Source: Burkholderiales bacterium RIFCSPHIGHO2_01_FULL_63_240 (GTDB taxonomy: Bacteria; Pseudomonadota; Gammaproteobacteria; Burkholderiales; Burkholderiaceae_C). From it: 64,000 bases of DNA. The notes under the pieces are model-generated. The model saw only the letters and a list, made by a program, of their open reading frames with translations. It was not told the DNA's origin and did no database searches. The translations under genes were made by a program, and so were the position numbers. Shown piece after piece: positions 48,180 through 57,296 of this stretch; within the stretch, counting starts at the first letter, position 1; every line of letters starts with the position of its first letter. The DNA lies in the NCBI GenBank assembly GCA_001770725.1, contig MERU01000004.1:124001-188000 (forward strand), given 5' to 3'.

Positions 48180-49393
48180 GATGAGCCTCCAAGGCGTGGG
48201 TTCATGAGCGATCAGCATCAGCAAGCTGACACGATCCCGCCACGGCAAACCCCGACTCAGAACACCCGATTTCGGCATCGGTGCAGATTCACTGTCAGCC
48301 TGCATGCGCCGCAATGACATTGGCCTGTTGCCAAACCTTCGGGCTCTGGGTTCTGGGGTCGCGTGTGTCACCACGTTCTCATTCGAATGACACTCGTCAA
48401 CCCCTCTCGCCACGCCCGAGGCAGGCGCCGTCGATGTCCATCTCAGCCCATCGAGAACCTGTGTTGGGAACCAGAGGCAGGATTTTTTGATGTCAAGCCC
48501 ACGGGCTGTCTGGCGCTTGTGCCCTATCAGTAAATAAGCACGACTCAAGGGCATGTTGCGCGCCCCTAGTTCGCCACGCTCAAACGCCCGGCTATGTGGG
48601 CCATTGCGGCTGTGGTCCTTGACCTAAGGGCCCCCGGCGAGTCCACTACAGATTCCCGAGAGCTGTCCTGGCTCTGCTCCTGATGGAGCAAAAGGCGTCG
48701 CAGTCGTTACCTGCCCTCCAAGCTCCGGTCCTTGAACCGGAATTCGCCATCGCCCCAGAGGTGATGGTCCTGAGGTTTTCTTCGCAGTGCATGCACCGAT
48801 GGCCCTGCCAACTCCCTGAGTTGGGCGTTCCTGAAACGCGCCACGGTCTTCGAGCACGCAGTCGGCACCCGATGCCGAACCGCTGTTCCCGCCATCCCTT
48901 GAGCACGCGCTTCGGCGCACCGCACGGTTGTGCTTGCCTCTTTAGGCTCCCCGTGCGACCACGCTCATGAACTCGGCACCGCCCTGGACTTTCGGTCAGG
49001 GGTGGACCCATGCGAGTGGATGGCGCTTCGAATCCAGAACTGATCCACCACGGACGCGAGAGGCCAGACCTCCGCGCCGATGCCGCCCATGCCCCTGAGG
49101 TAAGTCGGCATCACCAACCCCATGGCTGCAGAAGTGCACGACTGGGACGGATCACCCGTTTCGTTTTTAAGAAAGACCGAGTTGACCGGTGTCGATGCAT
49201 CCAAGCAAGCACACCGACCGACAAACCTTTGGGTAGGCGCCGCACCTGTCGTGGTCGCGTGCGGCGCTGAATTCTTGACCACGAACCGATGGGGCGACGG
49301 AATCCGTGCCATTGGCGATCTCCAAGAGATTCCACCTTCACTCACGACCAACCCGCTGTTCGGGCGGCGGACCCTTGACCATGGGCACACATC
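48180..49393. other. 1.2-kb hairpin-rich non-coding stretch upstream of the ParM-like gene
   Basis: No convincing gene is seen; short frames on both strands have poor codon use and no family resemblance. It holds several perfect inverted repeats: TTGGC-CTGTT-GCCAA (48320-48334), the 12-bp palindrome TCATTCGAATGA (48379-48390), outer arms GTGTCA/TGACAC (48365-48370, 48388-48393), TCCGGT-CCTTGA-ACCGGA (48724-48741) and CCAACTC-CCT-GAGTTGG (48808-48824). It may contain the ParM promoter, a partition site, a transfer origin or decayed genes; none is proven. Confidence 0.5.
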
Positions 49394-50590
49394 ATGTCTG
49401 ACTCATCCACCCCTAGATCCACAAAGCCCAGATCATCACGGCGCCGGGTTCAGGAGGCATCCAGCCCTGGGCGCTCAAGCCAGCACCAACCCGCACGCCG
49501 TCAAAGTTGGGCAGGCAAGTCGCCCCAGGACATCCTGGCCAACTACCCCACAGGCAAGACGCCTCCGCTCAAGGTGCTGGAGGTGTTGATCGAACTGTTC
49601 AACGCCCTGCACACCTCGATGGCCAAGACCGTCTCACACAAGACACGGCAAGAGCGCGCCCAGTTCCTGCGCCGATTCTTTCGGGACTTGAGGACAAAGG
49701 CCGGGTTCAAGACGGTGCCTGACCCGCGCAACCTGGGGCAAAAGCACATCCGGGCCATGGTGCAGGTCTGGCAGCAGGAGCACCTGGCCCCAGCAACGAT
49801 CCAGACCTACCTGAGCTTTCTGCGCGGGCTGGCCATGTGGGTGGGCAAACATGGCTTCGTGCGATCACCGGACCACTACGGCCTGAGCGTTGAGGAATAC
49901 CAGCGCCATGAGTACGCCAGCCGGGACAAAGGTTGGTCCGCACATGGGGTGGACATCGACACCGTGATTGCCCAGGTCTGTGACCACGACAGCTTTGTGG
50001 GGGCCTCGTTGCGGCTGATCCGCGCCATGGGCCTGCGGCGAAAGGAGTCGGTGCTGTTTCGGCCATTTGAGAGCATCGTGCCCTTCGAGTCCACGGGCCT
50101 TCCGCCCGAGGACAAGTCGGCAGATCGATACGCCAGGATCAAAGGCAAGGGAGGCCGGGTGCGTCACATTCCACTGGACAGCCCTGAGCGACTTGCCGCC
50201 GTGGCATTCGCGCAGGGCGTGGTCAGCAGCCAGGATGCCCACATGGGCAACCCTGCCCATGACCTTCGCAAGAACCTCAGGCACTTTGACTACGTGTTGA
50301 CCAAGTTCGGCATCACCGTGCGCGAACGGGGGGTGACCGCACATGGCCTGCGCCATGAAGTGTTGATCGGTCACTATGAGGCCCTGGCCGGGACCGCGCC
50401 CCCAGTTCGCGGCAATGGTGTTGTGGCGCCCGAAGTGGATCGCGCGGCAAGACAGGCTGTGGCCCTCCTCGCTGGCCATGCCAGGCCACGTGCCGCATGC
50501 GCATACCTTGGCGCGGTTCAAGCACAACCTTCGTCAGGATCACGCGATGGGGATGACAAGCGCGAGGCAATGTCAAAAGCAGTGTCATGA
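49394..50590 (+). CDS. Tyrosine recombinase (integrase domain-containing protein)
   Basis: A 398-aa recombinase unrelated to the island integrase. Residues 1-45 are basic and disordered. A SAM-like core-binding domain follows (LNALHTSMAKT-type helices, PATIQTYLSFLRGLAMWVG), then the catalytic domain. The catalytic residues are in place: Arg in GLRRKES, Lys in KGKGGRVRHIPL, HGLRH, AGHAR and the tyrosine of AYLG. It resembles integrases found within conjugative elements. It lies between the two partition genes, which suggests an insertion or shuffling event. A 16-bp perfect hairpin follows its stop. Confidence 0.85.
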   Translation: MSDSSTPRSTKPRSSRRRVQEASSPGRSSQHQPARRQSWAGKSPQDILANYPTGKTPPLKVLEVLIELFNALHTSMAKTVSHKTRQERAQFLRRFFRDLRTKAGFKTVPDPRNLGQKHIRAMVQVWQQEHLAPATIQTYLSFLRGLAMWVGKHGFVRSPDHYGLSVEEYQRHEYASRDKGWSAHGVDIDTVIAQVCDHDSFVGASLRLIRAMGLRRKESVLFRPFESIVPFESTGLPPEDKSADRYARIKGKGGRVRHIPLDSPERLAAVAFAQGVVSSQDAHMGNPAHDLRKNLRHFDYVLTKFGITVRERGVTAHGLRHEVLIGHYEALAGTAPPVRGNGVVAPEVDRAARQAVALLAGHARPRAACAYLGAVQAQPSSGSRDGDDKREAMSKAVS

Positions 50591-50592
50591 CG

Positions 50593-50632
50593 AACGCTGG
50601 CGGCGCAGGACCATGTCTGCGCCGCCAGCGTT
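50593..50632. terminator. Perfect 16-bp hairpin between convergent recombinase and ParB genes
   Basis: AACGCTGGCGGCGCAG (50593-50608) and its exact complement (50617-50632) enclose an 8-nt loop. It starts 3 bp after the recombinase stop and ends 24 bp before the ParB stop. There is no T-run on either side, but a stem this GC-rich between convergent genes is probably a bidirectional transcription block. Confidence 0.7.
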
Positions 50633-50656
50633 GGGCAAGCTGTGCATGTCCTTGAC

Positions 50657-52708
50657 TCAGACTGCTGACTCGGCAAGTTCATTGACCTCAGACTGAGAGT
50701 CGTCCAGGCTGGCAGCCCCGCCTTCGTCTGCTGCCGCTTCCGAGGCGGAGGGGCCCCTCAGGCATGGCGGCAACCAACCGGAGCCCGCCAAGGCCAACTC
50801 AGCGGCCACCACGGCGGCATCCTTCTTCATACCGGCCAGCGGTGCTGCTGCGTTGATGTCCACCGCCTCAATGACCACGTCCACCACGCGGCTCTTGGGC
50901 ACATGGTTCAGGTAGGACGGGCCGTTGGCCGTCCACCAGCGGCGCATGTCCAGGCCCAAGGCCTGTGCCAGCGCGTCCGTGCGTTGGGTGGGTGACTCCA
51001 CACCCTGAATGCCGGTGACCGAGCAGGCCACCACCACGGTCAGCAGTTGGAGCACTGTGGCTTGGTCTTGCGCCAGCAACCAAGGGAACACGGCATCCAA
51101 GTCTTGCGGCAGCTTCTGCGCCCAGGCGCTGCGCTCAGCCTCCATGCGCAGCCATGCCGGGCTGGCTTCGATGTCATCGGCTGCGGACTGCAGCGCAGAC
51201 TGGCTGTCCGTGACCGATACATCCAGCACCTGAGGCTGCTGGTGGTAGCGGTAGTCTCGGCTCAGGAACAGCTTCTGGGCCAACTGAGCCGTGAGCGCGA
51301 CCAGGGCCACGTCCGGGCGCGCAATCAATTCGGCCTGCACGGCGGCGACACGGTGTGCCGTCAGGCGGCGCATCAGCTTGTCGGAGTGAACCGGGCGAAC
51401 CTTGGCCAGTGGGCCGGACAGCATGTCCCCTTGTGCACCGCCCTCGCCTGCCTGCCCTGCGCCCTGTGTCAGGACATGGGCCACGGCGCTGCGGTCCTCC
51501 GGGCGGATCAGGCCACATTTCACCGTGGCCGCACCGTTGTGCCCCACGTGGACCACGCACCCGGCCTGTGCCATCAAGTCAGCGGGCCACACGCTCAGTT
51601 CGTCTTCGATGGCCTTGAGCCGCAGTTGCAAGGCTACTTGCTCACTTTCAAGCTCCTGGTATGCCGCGCCGTCACCCTGGTCCGCGTCATCGCCGTCCAT
51701 GTCGTCCAGCACCTCCAGGCGTTGTTGCACAGCCTGAATCGCAGCGTCCAGTTCCGCCAGCGCAGTGGCCTCTTCCTCCGTGGGTTCGCGCCGGACTTTG
51801 CGCAACTCGGTGTGGCCGGTGTACTCGTCACGGTCATAGCGCACCCGCACATCCACCCATTTCCAGCCTTCGGCACGCACCTGCTTGGCCTTCTTGTTGA
51901 GTTTCTCCACGGCCAAACGTTCCAGCAATGACGCGTCCAGCAAGTAAGCCTTCTTCTCGTCGTCGCTGAACAGGTCACGGCGTGTGGCCCCACCGGCCTT
52001 TTCGTATGCCTTGAGCGTCACGTACTTCGCCACCGGATCACGGTCGGACTCGATGTCGCCCTGCGTCAGCAATTGCCGCAGGTAGTCAGGGCGGCGGTTC
52101 CATTGGGGCAAGCCAGCCCAGGCCTGCTCCTGCTTCTCGTGGTCATCGACCGACGCCAGCACCATCAGGCATTCCAAGCTGATGTCATCCGCCCGGAACT
52201 CGTCCATCAGCTTGGGCGACACGCTTGCCAGCTTCATGCGGCGCTTGACCACCAGGGGCGTGACACCGAAGGCCGCAGCCACTGTCTCGACGGACTTGCC
52301 CTCGCCCAACAGGCGCGAGAAAGCCAGGTACTCGTCGGCGGCATGCATAGGCACATGGAAGATGTTCTCGGACAGGCTGGCCATCAGCGCCTTGTCGGCA
52401 GGCACGATGAGGATGGGCACGGGGTAGTTGTCGGGGATGTCGCCGTTGCTCATCAGTAGGTTCAGCGACTCCAGGCGGCGGCCACCGGCGCACACTTCAA
52501 ACAGGCCACGCGGGCCCTTGATGACGATCAGGTTCTGCAACACGCCGCAGTCCAGGATGGACGCAGCCAACTCGGCGATGCTCATCTTGCTGGTGCTGCC
52601 GCCTGAGCGCACCTGATGGTCTGCCGACAGCACCAGTTTGTTCAAGGGCGCTGTTGTACGGGGGGATGCCGCAATCACGGCATCGATCTCTGCCTTGGTG
52701 AATTTCAT
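50657..52708 (-). CDS. ParB-family protein of PRTRC type
   Basis: A 683-aa protein. The N-terminal ParB/sulfiredoxin domain (about residues 20-130) has MSIAELAASILDCGVLQNLIVI and the CAGGRRLESL nucleotide-binding box. A helix-turn-helix region follows (SVETVAAAFGVTPLVVKRRM). The long C-terminal part is helical, with an acidic stretch near residues 330-350. Length and layout match the ParB family of PRTRC (ParB-related, ThiF-related) cassettes. The start at 52708 is set by AGGAG seven bases upstream. The ThiF, A, B, C, E and F partners of a full cassette are not seen here. Confidence 0.86.
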   Translation of the reverse strand: MKFTKAEIDAVIAASPRTTAPLNKLVLSADHQVRSGGSTSKMSIAELAASILDCGVLQNLIVIKGPRGLFEVCAGGRRLESLNLLMSNGDIPDNYPVPILIVPADKALMASLSENIFHVPMHAADEYLAFSRLLGEGKSVETVAAAFGVTPLVVKRRMKLASVSPKLMDEFRADDISLECLMVLASVDDHEKQEQAWAGLPQWNRRPDYLRQLLTQGDIESDRDPVAKYVTLKAYEKAGGATRRDLFSDDEKKAYLLDASLLERLAVEKLNKKAKQVRAEGWKWVDVRVRYDRDEYTGHTELRKVRREPTEEEATALAELDAAIQAVQQRLEVLDDMDGDDADQGDGAAYQELESEQVALQLRLKAIEDELSVWPADLMAQAGCVVHVGHNGAATVKCGLIRPEDRSAVAHVLTQGAGQAGEGGAQGDMLSGPLAKVRPVHSDKLMRRLTAHRVAAVQAELIARPDVALVALTAQLAQKLFLSRDYRYHQQPQVLDVSVTDSQSALQSAADDIEASPAWLRMEAERSAWAQKLPQDLDAVFPWLLAQDQATVLQLLTVVVACSVTGIQGVESPTQRTDALAQALGLDMRRWWTANGPSYLNHVPKSRVVDVVIEAVDINAAAPLAGMKKDAAVVAAELALAGSGWLPPCLRGPSASEAAADEGGAASLDDSQSEVNELAESAV

Positions 52709-53014
52709 GGGGGGCTCCTGCTCGGTTGAGGGACATGCCTTGTGCGTGTCCATGCATTCAGAATCTCATCCGGCTCGCTGAAATCAAGGGTCGTGGACTG
52801 AGGTCGTCCACAGGCCGTCATCGAGCATCGTTCATGGGTGCCCAAGACCCCTTCCACCCATCGATCCACAAGGGACTTAGGAACGCAGCCCTGGCTTGAA
52901 GCGCTGTACCATTTCCACTGTTTTGGTCTGCTTGCCACGCGCGCAGATCGCCCACCCTTGATCGGTCAGGACACGCTGTAAGTACGCGCCGATATTCACC
53001 GACGAGGTCATTCG
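52709..53014. other. Divergent spacer between ParB and helicase genes
   Basis: Holds the inverted repeat GTGGAC-TGAGGTC-GTCCAC (52793-52811), 85 bp upstream of the ParB start and a possible operator. A 44-codon minus-strand frame (53011 to 52877) starts at an ATG but has no ribosome site; I do not call it a gene. No clear promoter is visible. Confidence 0.45.
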
Positions 53015-56000
53015 TTGAACGCATCGGCTACCGCTTCGCTTTCTGTCCTGCGCTTCTGGCGTGATCTGGAAGTTTTCAACATCCCGAGCGCGCCATCGGC
53101 CAAGGACAGCAGCGACCAGATCAAGATCGTCACGCTCAGACGCGGCGATGTGTTGCCTTGGCAACACCCTCACTTTCAGCCAACACAAGAACATGGCTAT
53201 GTCCATGTGGTCTATGTGGGCGTGGCCGACACCGAAGACCTCTCCCGGTTGATGCTGCAATCGGTTTTCCCTGACGAAGACCTCAGCGAGCGCGAACGCC
53301 AACGTGCTGTCGGCAACGGCTGGCTCGCCGCCTTCGTCGCCAACGAAAATGGCCACCCCAAGCTCGACAGCTACCTGCCTGCAAGCTTTGCCCACGGGGT
53401 CGATGCACTGTGGCATTCGGAGCCATTGGAGAACGTCAATGCCCGACTGGCACGCGCCATGGACGAGTTCGGACAACGACGCCACCACCTGCGGCCCGTC
53501 GCCACTGATGCGCAGCAAACGCCGCCCACTGACCAGCCCGACACCCCACCAGCGCCAAGCCCCTTGACCTGGAGCGATCTGGACGAAGAGTTGCGCACCG
53601 TGTGCAAGCTGCTGGGCCCAGGGGCCAATGTCAGCGGCCTGGACTGGCGGGTGGTGGTGCAGGTGGAACGCGTCAAACGCAAGAAGCTTGATGACAGGCT
53701 CAAGAGTGCGGTGGACTACCTGAATTCCTTTTACCTGGATGACCTCAACCGCCTAATCACACAGGCGGGCAAGAACAAGCCTTTCGGCAAAGCCCTGAGC
53801 ACTTTTCTGGGCGCACCCATTGCCCCCGAGCAGCGCATCGACATCCTGAACGACCACGCGGCCATGGGTGAATTGGTGAGCGTGGCCCGCTTGCCAAGCG
53901 CCCGTTGGCCAGCTTCACCAGTGGCCCCACTGGTGCTGGCTCAGCAAGCTGCGGTGGCCCAGGTGCTCAGCACCTTGGGACGCGATGGCGGCACGCTGGG
54001 CATCAACGGCCCACCAGGCACGGGCAAGACCACCTTGCTGTGCGATGTGATTGCCGAGGTGATCACCGAGCGCGCGCGCAAGATTGCCGCGCTGAGCCGC
54101 CCCATCGAACTGTTCGAAGACAGCGTGAGCGTGGCGGGCAAAAACTTCTTCCCGATCAAGGCCAAGGTGGTGGGCGGCTCGTCCATCGTTGTGACCAGCA
54201 CCAACAACAACGCGGTCAAGAACATCACGCAGGAGCTGCCCGCGCGCGCGAAGGTGCACAGCGAGTTTGCCTCGGCCACCTACTTCGACGAAGTGATCCG
54301 CGAGGTGTTCGCGGCCCAGAAGGTGGTGGACGACGACAAGCAACCCATCGACTGCTGGGGCCTGGTGGCCGCCGCGTTGGGCAATGCCGGCAACCGCCGC
54401 TCTTTCGCCCGGGGATTTTTTCGGGACGAACCACGTCAGGCACCCAACACCGAAAGGACAGCGTCCGACAACGCACAAGAAGGCAATGCCCTAGGTGCGA
54501 CAGCTCAAGCCAGCACGCCTGCGCCCGTCGATCCGTTGCCACCCTCGATCAAACAACTGCTGGAAGCGGCCAGCAACGACTACACCCGCTACCAGGGCGA
54601 ATGGCATGCGGCCAAGAAGTCCTTCGTGGCGCTGCAGGGTGAGTTCGACGCCTGCCGAGGTGTTCTGCTTCAGGCTGAAAAGGCGGCTCAGCGGATCGAT
54701 GCTTGCCAGCAGCGGGTCAATGCCCAGCGTGATGCCGCGCAGGCCCAGGCCCAAGCGATCGACCAAGCCAGCCGTCACCTCGCGCAGCTTCAGGATAACA
54801 AGTCCATTCAGCATGCCCTGGTCGATTCCCGGCGGGCCACGCTCGACCAGGCGCGTTCGCAATGCCTCCCCAACCTATGGGACAAACTGTGCGCTTTGTT
54901 TGGGCAGGACACCGAACGCATGAAGGCGCTGCGCGCCACACTGGTCGAGCCCACGCGGGCATTGGCGCAAGCCGCCGAAGCGCTGGCCCAACTGGCGCAG
55001 GATGGCGCCATGGCCGAAGCAAGGCTGGAGCAACAGCGCGAGACGCACCGCGCCCAGGTCTTGACACTGCAGGGTTCCGAGCGCGAACTGCAAGGTCACC
55101 AACGTGCGCTGAAAGCCGGATACGACGCTGGGGCACGGCACTTCCCCGATGCCAGCTTTTGGCAACTGCCCGCCGATCAGCGCCATCGCGCGTCGGTGGC
55201 GGTCAGTCCCGCTCTGGATGCACTGCGGGCCCGCATCTTCCTGCAAGCCATGGAACTGCACCGCCTGACGGTGCTGGCCAACGCAGGCAAGTTCATCGGC
55301 AACCTGCGCGCCGTCAACGGCATGCTCACCGGTTCGCTGAAAGACAAGCTGCCCCTGGAGCAACGGCCCCTGTTGTGGGACGCCTTCTTTTTCATCGTGC
55401 CGGTGGTCTCGACCACCCTCGCCTCCTTCGACCGTCTGTTCGCTGGCATGGGTCAGGACAGCCTGGGTTGGTTGCTGATCGATGAGGCAGGGCAAGCCAC
55501 CCCGCAATCTGCAGCCGGTGCCATCTGGCGCAGTCAGCGGGCGGTCCTCGTGGGCGACCCCTTGCAGATCGAACCCGTGTTCACCGTGCCCTTGATGCTG
55601 GTCGAAGAGTTCCGCCGCCGCCACGCCGTGGACCCCATGTGGTCGCCCAACGACGAGTCGGTCCAGACCCTGGCCGACCGTGTCACCCGCCATGGCTCCT
55701 GGGTCGCAAGCCAAGCCACGAAAGACGGCTTGGGCGCTGAGAAGGCTCAGCCCATCTGGACCGGTATGCCATTGCGCACGCATCGCCGCTGCGACGATCC
55801 CATGTTCAGCGTGTCCAACCGCATTGCATACGCCGAACAGATGGTGCACGGCCGCGTTGACGAACTAGGCCAGCCAGACAAAACCAAGTTCACCTGCGTG
55901 CTCGGTGACAGCGCCTGGCTGGACGTGCGAGCCACCCGTGCCAGCCATCCGGTCATCGAAGACGAACTCCATGTCCTGGTGAACTGCCTGCGGCAGCTTC

Positions 56001-56422
56001 AGCAGCAACCGGCCTTCACACCTGCCAGGAAGGCCGGAGGCAAGGACAAGGCCGCCAAGGTGTTCGTGATCTCGCCGTTTCGCAAGGTCAAGAACGCCTG
56101 CATCAAGCGGATCAAGGATGCAGGGTTGGGCCAGATCGAGTGCGGCACCGTGCACACCTTTCAGGGTAAGGAGGCAGAAATCGTTTTCCTGGTGCTGGGC
56201 ACGGCCTCTGGGCAAGCCGGATCCGGTGCCCGAGCCTGGGCCTCAGGCAAGCCCAATCTGCTGAATGTGGCGATCACACGGGCCAAGCATCGTCTGTATG
56301 TGATCGGGGATGTCGAGCAATGGGGCACTCTGAATCACTATTCCGAGCTGCGCCTGGCAATGCCCCGCCGTCCAGTTCACCCGCACACACCCCACCATGC
56401 CCATGAGTCTGTCTCCCCCTGA
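53015..56422 (+). CDS. Superfamily 1 (DNA2/NAM7-like) helicase with coiled-coil insert
   Basis: A 1135-aa ATPase. Walker A GPPGTGKTT begins at residue 332, the Walker B/DEAG box LLIDEAGQATPQ at about 820. Later helicase motifs are VFVISPFRKVKN, TVHTFQGKEAEIVFLV and LNVAITRAKHRLYVIGD. Between motif I and motif II lies an insert of about 350 residues rich in Ala, Gln and charged residues that reads as coiled coil. The N-terminal 300 residues (VLRFWRDLEVFNIP start) are not recognised. The TTG start at 53015 is supported by GAGG eight bases upstream. Helicases of this size in islands are often defence proteins; no nuclease domain is seen here. Confidence 0.83.
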   Translation: MNASATASLSVLRFWRDLEVFNIPSAPSAKDSSDQIKIVTLRRGDVLPWQHPHFQPTQEHGYVHVVYVGVADTEDLSRLMLQSVFPDEDLSERERQRAVGNGWLAAFVANENGHPKLDSYLPASFAHGVDALWHSEPLENVNARLARAMDEFGQRRHHLRPVATDAQQTPPTDQPDTPPAPSPLTWSDLDEELRTVCKLLGPGANVSGLDWRVVVQVERVKRKKLDDRLKSAVDYLNSFYLDDLNRLITQAGKNKPFGKALSTFLGAPIAPEQRIDILNDHAAMGELVSVARLPSARWPASPVAPLVLAQQAAVAQVLSTLGRDGGTLGINGPPGTGKTTLLCDVIAEVITERARKIAALSRPIELFEDSVSVAGKNFFPIKAKVVGGSSIVVTSTNNNAVKNITQELPARAKVHSEFASATYFDEVIREVFAAQKVVDDDKQPIDCWGLVAAALGNAGNRRSFARGFFRDEPRQAPNTERTASDNAQEGNALGATAQASTPAPVDPLPPSIKQLLEAASNDYTRYQGEWHAAKKSFVALQGEFDACRGVLLQAEKAAQRIDACQQRVNAQRDAAQAQAQAIDQASRHLAQLQDNKSIQHALVDSRRATLDQARSQCLPNLWDKLCALFGQDTERMKALRATLVEPTRALAQAAEALAQLAQDGAMAEARLEQQRETHRAQVLTLQGSERELQGHQRALKAGYDAGARHFPDASFWQLPADQRHRASVAVSPALDALRARIFLQAMELHRLTVLANAGKFIGNLRAVNGMLTGSLKDKLPLEQRPLLWDAFFFIVPVVSTTLASFDRLFAGMGQDSLGWLLIDEAGQATPQSAAGAIWRSQRAVLVGDPLQIEPVFTVPLMLVEEFRRRHAVDPMWSPNDESVQTLADRVTRHGSWVASQATKDGLGAEKAQPIWTGMPLRTHRRCDDPMFSVSNRIAYAEQMVHGRVDELGQPDKTKFTCVLGDSAWLDVRATRASHPVIEDELHVLVNCLRQLQQQPAFTPARKAGGKDKAAKVFVISPFRKVKNACIKRIKDAGLGQIECGTVHTFQGKEAEIVFLVLGTASGQAGSGARAWASGKPNLLNVAITRAKHRLYVIGDVEQWGTLNHYSELRLAMPRRPVHPHTPHHAHESVSP

Positions 56423-56488
56423 CTGGCCTGGGCGTTCAAGGAATGCATCGGCCGGCGCCTTGCGCCCATTTCATCGCAACACGAGCAC

Positions 56489-57103
56489 ATGAACACCCCT
56501 TTCCCCTACCCCCTGTCGCTCCTTGCGGCCAGCTGGCTGCTTTTTGGCGTATCCCACAGCTTGCTGGCAGGCAAGACGCTTGAGCCGCTGTTTGGGCGTC
56601 ACAGCAGGCTGGCGTACAACGCGATTGCTGTGGCGATGGTGGCCTTGCCATTCGTCATCTGGGCCAGCCTTCCAGCCACAAGCCTTTGGCATGAGCCCAA
56701 CTGGCTGCACTGGTGCCGCCTGGCACTCATGATGGGTGCGCTGGTGGGTTTCATCCACACTCTGAAGTTCTACTCGCTGGCTGGATTTCTGGGGTTCAGG
56801 GTCGATGCCTGGCCGCTCACCTTCAGCCCCTGGCACCGCTGGATCCGCCACCCCTGGTACTTTCTGATGCTGGTGCTCATCTGGACGCAACCATTGACCG
56901 ACACCTGGCTCGTCTGCGCCGTGTGCATCACGCTGTACCTGGTGATTGGTAGCCGGATCGAAGAGAAGCGCATCCTGCGCCACCACCCAGGTTCTTACGC
57001 GATCTACCGCCGCATCGTGCCTGGCCTGCTGCCTTTCAAGGGCCGAGCCCTGGACGAGGCCACGCGCCTGCGCCTGGAAGCCAAGGCCTTGACCGAGACA
57101 TGA
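56489..57103 (+). CDS. Membrane methyltransferase-like protein (ICMT/PEMT type)
   Basis: A 204-aa membrane protein with about five helices. The C-terminal half has the isoprenylcysteine/phospholipid methyltransferase pattern: WIRHPWYFLML, then a second hydrophobic pair and RIEEKRIL, with YAIYRRIVPGLLPF at the end. In this group the RHP and EE motifs bind S-adenosylmethionine; the substrate is unknown. Its GC-rich codon use is closer to core genes than to the surrounding island genes. It lies between the helicase and the leftward restriction/SEFIR unit. Confidence 0.78.
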   Translation: MNTPFPYPLSLLAASWLLFGVSHSLLAGKTLEPLFGRHSRLAYNAIAVAMVALPFVIWASLPATSLWHEPNWLHWCRLALMMGALVGFIHTLKFYSLAGFLGFRVDAWPLTFSPWHRWIRHPWYFLMLVLIWTQPLTDTWLVCAVCITLYLVIGSRIEEKRILRHHPGSYAIYRRIVPGLLPFKGRALDEATRLRLEAKALTET

Positions 57104-57296
57104 ACGCCCGAGGCTCATCGCAAGTCATGCGGCTTATCCACAAATTCTGGGGATAAGTCGGGGCCTTCGGCCCTTTGGAGGCCCACTTTCCTTCAGGCCA
57201 AGCCTTGCAAACCTGGCTTGCCACATTTTTGAGCGCATTGACCAGGTCCGCATACAGCCAGCGCTTTGCGATGGCCGATTGCCTAAGTGGCTCGCA
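57104..57296. other. Spacer with DnaA-box pair and hairpins
   Basis: A perfect DnaA box TTATCCACA (57134-57142) faces a near-match TTATCCCCA on the minus strand (57157-57149). Behind it are a GGGCC-TTC-GGCCC hairpin followed by TTT (57161-57176) and CAAGCC/GGCTTG arms (57199-57220) before ATTTTT. The hairpins probably end the convergent transcripts. Confidence 0.5.

Noticed and set aside
48646..49011. 121-codon minus-strand frame in the non-coding partition region
   Set aside because: Codon use is unlike both core and island genes, no ribosome site, and the protein is low in structure-forming pattern.
52877..53011. 44-codon gene on the minus strand upstream of the helicase
   Set aside because: No ribosome site, and its start overlaps the helicase ribosome region; there is no recognisable likeness.
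57134..57157. Replication origin from the DnaA-box pair
   Set aside because: Only one perfect and one imperfect box, no AT-rich unwinding region and no replication gene nearby.
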